Below are positions 34,124-36,627 of a stretch of DNA of 36,627 nt, in pieces. Within the stretch, counting starts at the first letter, position 1, and every line of letters begins with the position of its first letter. This DNA comes from Pleionea mediterranea (lineage in GTDB: Bacteria; Pseudomonadota; Gammaproteobacteria; Enterobacterales; Kangiellaceae): contig NZ_QGGU01000019.1 of NCBI RefSeq assembly GCF_003148745.1, positions 1 through 36,627 on the forward strand, given 5' to 3'. The notes under the pieces were generated by a model. The model searched no databases. It was given only the letters and a program-made list of their open reading frames with translations, and was not told the origin of the DNA. The translations under genes were made by a program, and so were the position numbers.

Positions 34124-35344
34124 CTAAATTAATCTAGTAACTTCACCAAATGGAAAGTGCTCAGCTGCATCATCGGTCGCAACCCAAAGCACAGGAATTT
34201 TGGGTTCTTTGGAAGGAAAATCTCCATATCCGTCAGTCAAATATATGCAAACGGCTTCTTCAAAATCATCTAAAGTTTCTTCTAACTTTCTAAAGAACAC
34301 TCTAAAGTCAGTTCCTCCGCCTCCTTCTGCATCTACTAAATTCATATCGTGAAGTAGATCATAGGGGCCATAAACATCCGCATCTACAAAATATAGCTTG
34401 CCATTTATACAGGAATAGCAGCTTAAGATTGACTCAATCTCAGCTCGGAATTGAGCTAATTGTTCGTCACCTACAGAACCGCTCGTATCAACAGCAATAT
34501 AAACAGTTAGTGATTCACCTTGTAGTTGTTCTAAGTACAAACCTTTATGTATAAATCTACGGTCAAAGTCGGAATAATCATAAGGTGTTTTAGTCATGTA
34601 ACGCCAAAGCACAGTTTTCCAATCTAATTGAGGACTTACAATATCTTGAATAGCACGACTTAGCCCTAAAGGTAAATCACCCTGCATCTGACTACTCATT
34701 TGATCTACAGCTCTTGCGCTTAAAATTGCATTTTTCCAGTAAGCCTCTACTCGATTTCGTTCATTTTGAGAGCTTATGCTTTGATTGAAATCATTTACAC
34801 GAATATCTTTAACTGTAGGATAAAGTAGTTCCAAAGATTTCGTCTGAATACTATGAGTGTCAGAACTAGAATTTATATTTTTGTTTTCACTTTCTAAGCC
34901 CGCGGCTTTAATCGAAAACAAATCAGAATCAGTTGTACTGGAAAGTTTCCTAGCTCTTTCTAGTAACACTGTATAGATATACTCAACAGATTTGTCAGAG
35001 TATCTTGGCTCGAATGCGGTTGCAGGGGGGCGCTCAAAATCGCTTTCTTCTATCATATTATTTACAACAATATCAGCCGCAATATTCCAAATGACGTCGT
35101 CTCTGTTACCCCGCCGAATACCATGTAATAGAGCACAATGTAAGGTTAAGTGCAGCAGAGTCCCTAACTTTTCTGTGGAGTTAATCCTAGAAAAGTAATC
35201 TGGGTTTATCCGTGCAACTTTTCCATATACATCAAAATATTCAACCCTACCGGTAAATTGATAATCCATGTACAATGATAAGGTTGCAAAAAAAGGATGT
35301 TTTTTCCGCAAACTAATTAGATAGCTGCTGATCTCGCTTTCCAT
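34124..35344 (-). CDS. Metallopeptidase-like plus VWA domain protein (DUF2201 type)
   Basis: 406 residues. The N-terminal part (about 50-110) has LLHLTLHCALLHG and WNIAADIVVNNMI, the layout of the DUF2201 zinc-metallopeptidase-like domain; but HLTLH at 65-69 lacks the Glu of HExxH, so it may bind metal without cleaving. A variable, Ser/Asn-rich middle (135-195) follows. The C-terminal VWA-like domain has the metal-site motif DTSGS at 286-290, GGGGTDFR at 341-348 and LTDGYGD at 369-375. VWA proteins of this type pair with MoxR ATPases. The gene begins 3 bases after the MoxR stop, with CAGAG before its ATG. Confidence 0.9.
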   Translation of the reverse strand: MESEISSYLISLRKKHPFFATLSLYMDYQFTGRVEYFDVYGKVARINPDYFSRINSTEKLGTLLHLTLHCALLHGIRRGNRDDVIWNIAADIVVNNMIEESDFERPPATAFEPRYSDKSVEYIYTVLLERARKLSSTTDSDLFSIKAAGLESENKNINSSSDTHSIQTKSLELLYPTVKDIRVNDFNQSISSQNERNRVEAYWKNAILSARAVDQMSSQMQGDLPLGLSRAIQDIVSPQLDWKTVLWRYMTKTPYDYSDFDRRFIHKGLYLEQLQGESLTVYIAVDTSGSVGDEQLAQFRAEIESILSCYSCINGKLYFVDADVYGPYDLLHDMNLVDAEGGGGTDFRVFFRKLEETLDDFEEAVCIYLTDGYGDFPSKEPKIPVLWVATDDAAEHFPFGEVTRLI

Positions 35345-35347
35345 TGT

Positions 35348-36352
35348 TTACTCTGGACCGTTCATCAGCTGTATGAAATCATTTAAAAAAGCCTTGAGCT
35401 TTGGCTCTTCCATAAGGGCTTTGTGAACAGGTTCTAACTCGCCCAATCTTCTTAACTGGGGAAAGAGATCTGTCGCAAATAGCTGAACCCATTCTGCGGG
35501 AGCTTTGTCTACGAGCCAGTTGAAACACTTAATCGCAGTTTCTGATTTTTTGCTACGTCCCACAAGTCCCATCACAGTCGCGTACCTCAGAGAAGGTTCA
35601 ATAGGGAACTCTATAGAAAAATTGCCTTGGGCAACTTTATCTAGATCGGGGGTTTTTTCAATGATGTCCAGAAATGCATAAAATTCGGAGGCGGGACCAG
35701 TTCCAACCGCTGGCGCGATATCGAGTTCACTACTTTTCAGTATGTTAGCCATCTCCCAACTCCGTGGAGAAGGCCATGCGCTCTCTCCATCCATAATTTT
35801 ATGCAATAAGTCTTCCCGAAAAGCAACGAATGCAATAATATTTTCATGAAAATTTTTCGTGTAAGCGAATTGACGGAAGTCTTCAGATGAAAGCTCTACA
35901 TTTAAATGAATAAATCTATTAGCTAACGGGCTGGGCATATCATACACAGCTGATTTATGCTCCTTTCTATTTCCAGCAGCCCATACGAACCAGCCATCGG
36001 GTAGAATATAACTTCCTACCCGACGATCCAAAATGAGTTGTTGCGCAATACCTTGCATAGCAGGTGGAGCCATATTTATTTCATCTAAGAAAAGTATTCC
36101 CTTACCCTCTGTAGGAAGAAATTCTGGAGGCAGCCATGAGGAATGCTTATCCTTCGGTACAGGCAATCCTCGTAAATCTGTTGGAGCAAGTTGGCTTAAA
36201 CGAAGATCTATAATATCGAGTCCATTACTTTGACACGCTTCGGTAACGATACTTGATTTGCCTATACCCGGCGCGCCCCATATCATTACACTCAATTTTA
36301 TGTTCTGATTAATAATCTTAGACAAATATAAAGATAACTCAGATGGTTTCAT
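35348..36352 (-). CDS. MoxR-family AAA+ ATPase
   Basis: 334 residues. Walker A is GAPGIGKS at 26-33, Walker B GILFLDEIN at 85-93, sensor 1 AAGN at 125-128, and the likely arginine finger lies in LANRF (Arg146). The insert TDLRGLPVP at 58-66 is typical of MoxR ATPases. MoxR proteins act as hexameric remodelling chaperones with VWA partners, and the next gene provides one. There is no clear ribosome binding site before the ATG at 36352, but the downstream two genes are tightly coupled, so this is the operon's first gene. The operon looks AT-richer than the mfd region. Confidence 0.92.
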   Translation of the reverse strand: MKPSELSLYLSKIINQNIKLSVMIWGAPGIGKSSIVTEACQSNGLDIIDLRLSQLAPTDLRGLPVPKDKHSSWLPPEFLPTEGKGILFLDEINMAPPAMQGIAQQLILDRRVGSYILPDGWFVWAAGNRKEHKSAVYDMPSPLANRFIHLNVELSSEDFRQFAYTKNFHENIIAFVAFREDLLHKIMDGESAWPSPRSWEMANILKSSELDIAPAVGTGPASEFYAFLDIIEKTPDLDKVAQGNFSIEFPIEPSLRYATVMGLVGRSKKSETAIKCFNWLVDKAPAEWVQLFATDLFPQLRRLGELEPVHKALMEEPKLKAFLNDFIQLMNGPE

Positions 36353-36410
36353 ACTATTTTAACTCTAATAAAAATAAATTTAATATTCAGGCCACACTTT
36401 AAAATCAACT

Positions 36411-36627
36411 AGAGCGTGTTGATTTTTGTTTATAAAGTAAGCAGGCATGATATTCAGGTATAATTTGTTTCGCCAAAAACCAACCACACCTGACTTATCA
36501 TGCCAAGACTCATGCTAACAGATAACACCTGAAAACAACTAAAAATTTTAATGACTCATAGTGGTCGAGTGTACAATAAATACGAGCATAGGATGACACT
36601 AGAAGGCATTCTATACCGCATGAGAAC
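36411..36627 (+). mobile_element. Left end of an IS5-type insertion sequence, cut by the window
   Basis: A GAGCGTGTTGATTTTTG end at about 36412 has the look of an IS5-family terminal repeat and follows CTAG (36409-36412), a target these elements favour. A transposase-like frame begins at 36500. The other end lies beyond the window. The 58 bases from 36353 to 36410 hold only AT-rich leader. Confidence 0.6.
36500..36627 (+). pseudogene. IS5-type transposase start with an in-frame stop
   Basis: From the ATG at 36500 the text reads MPRLMLTDNT, stop (TGA), KQLKILMTHSGRVYNKYEHR and then MTLEGILYRMRT to the window end. IS5-family transposases start MPRLMLTDxxWxxL and continue with the MTxEGILYRMR block, so the TGA replaces the Trp codon (TGG). 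The rest of the gene is outside the window. It is disrupted unless the start is later or the stop is read through. Confidence 0.7.

Noticed and set aside
31650-36352. Calling the triad a known VMAP ternary system
   Set aside because: Those systems also pair MoxR and VWA genes, but I cannot see the defining third-protein domains; the repeat protein here has only LRV-like units, so the name is not supported.

Overview
The window looks like part of a gammaproteobacterial chromosome, probably marine and moderately AT-rich. The mfd-csiV pair, an AnsA/SppA pair, FadH, a YeaC-type DUF1315 protein and a PA0069-type radical SAM protein are all at home in gammaproteobacteria. I cannot name the genus. 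All family names come from reading motifs and recalled family features; no database search was run.

Layout. (1) 1-4430: accessory DNA with two attC-like integron recombination sites (89-198 and 4338-4421). They bracket a 4.2 kb unit with two translationally coupled dynamin-like GTPase genes that match the LeoBC/LeoA pair (Eleos anti-phage system). No integrase is in the window; with this cassette orientation it would lie to the left. (2) 4574-14194: housekeeping DNA. On the minus strand are mfd, csiV, a saccharopine dehydrogenase and a small EF-hand protein. On the plus strand are an unrecognised 440-residue protein, a DUF1315 protein and a lysine-ketoglutarate reductase. The two lysine-to-saccharopine-pathway enzymes thus flank mfd-csiV. 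(3) 14309-22005: a seven-gene minus-strand operon of membrane or stress type: anchored coiled-coil protein, TelA-family protein, DUF4178-like protein, single-pass coiled-coil protein with a Gly/Ser/Tyr/Arg-rich tail, DUF350 membrane protein, membrane-anchored spermidine-synthase-like protein, and K+ channel with an RCK domain. Its leader carries two tandem stem-loops. (4) 22526-29635: radical SAM protein, asparaginase I and SppA on the minus strand, then FadH and a VOC-fold protein on the plus strand, with a FadR-like box before fadH.

(5) 29784-36627: a second accessory region. An IS3-family element with visible inverted repeats and a 3-bp target duplication has lost the middle of its transposase, including two catalytic residues. 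Next come a decayed small membrane-protein gene and a compact three-gene operon: MoxR AAA+ ATPase, metallopeptidase-like/VWA protein, and an 821-residue LRV/HEAT-like repeat protein. The window ends in the start of an IS5-type transposase gene that is interrupted by a stop codon.

The two most interesting items are the apparent integron cassette carrying a complete two-dynamin defence pair, and the IS-flanked MoxR-VWA-repeat-protein triad, a candidate NTP-dependent conflict or chaperone system whose third component I cannot match to a described system.
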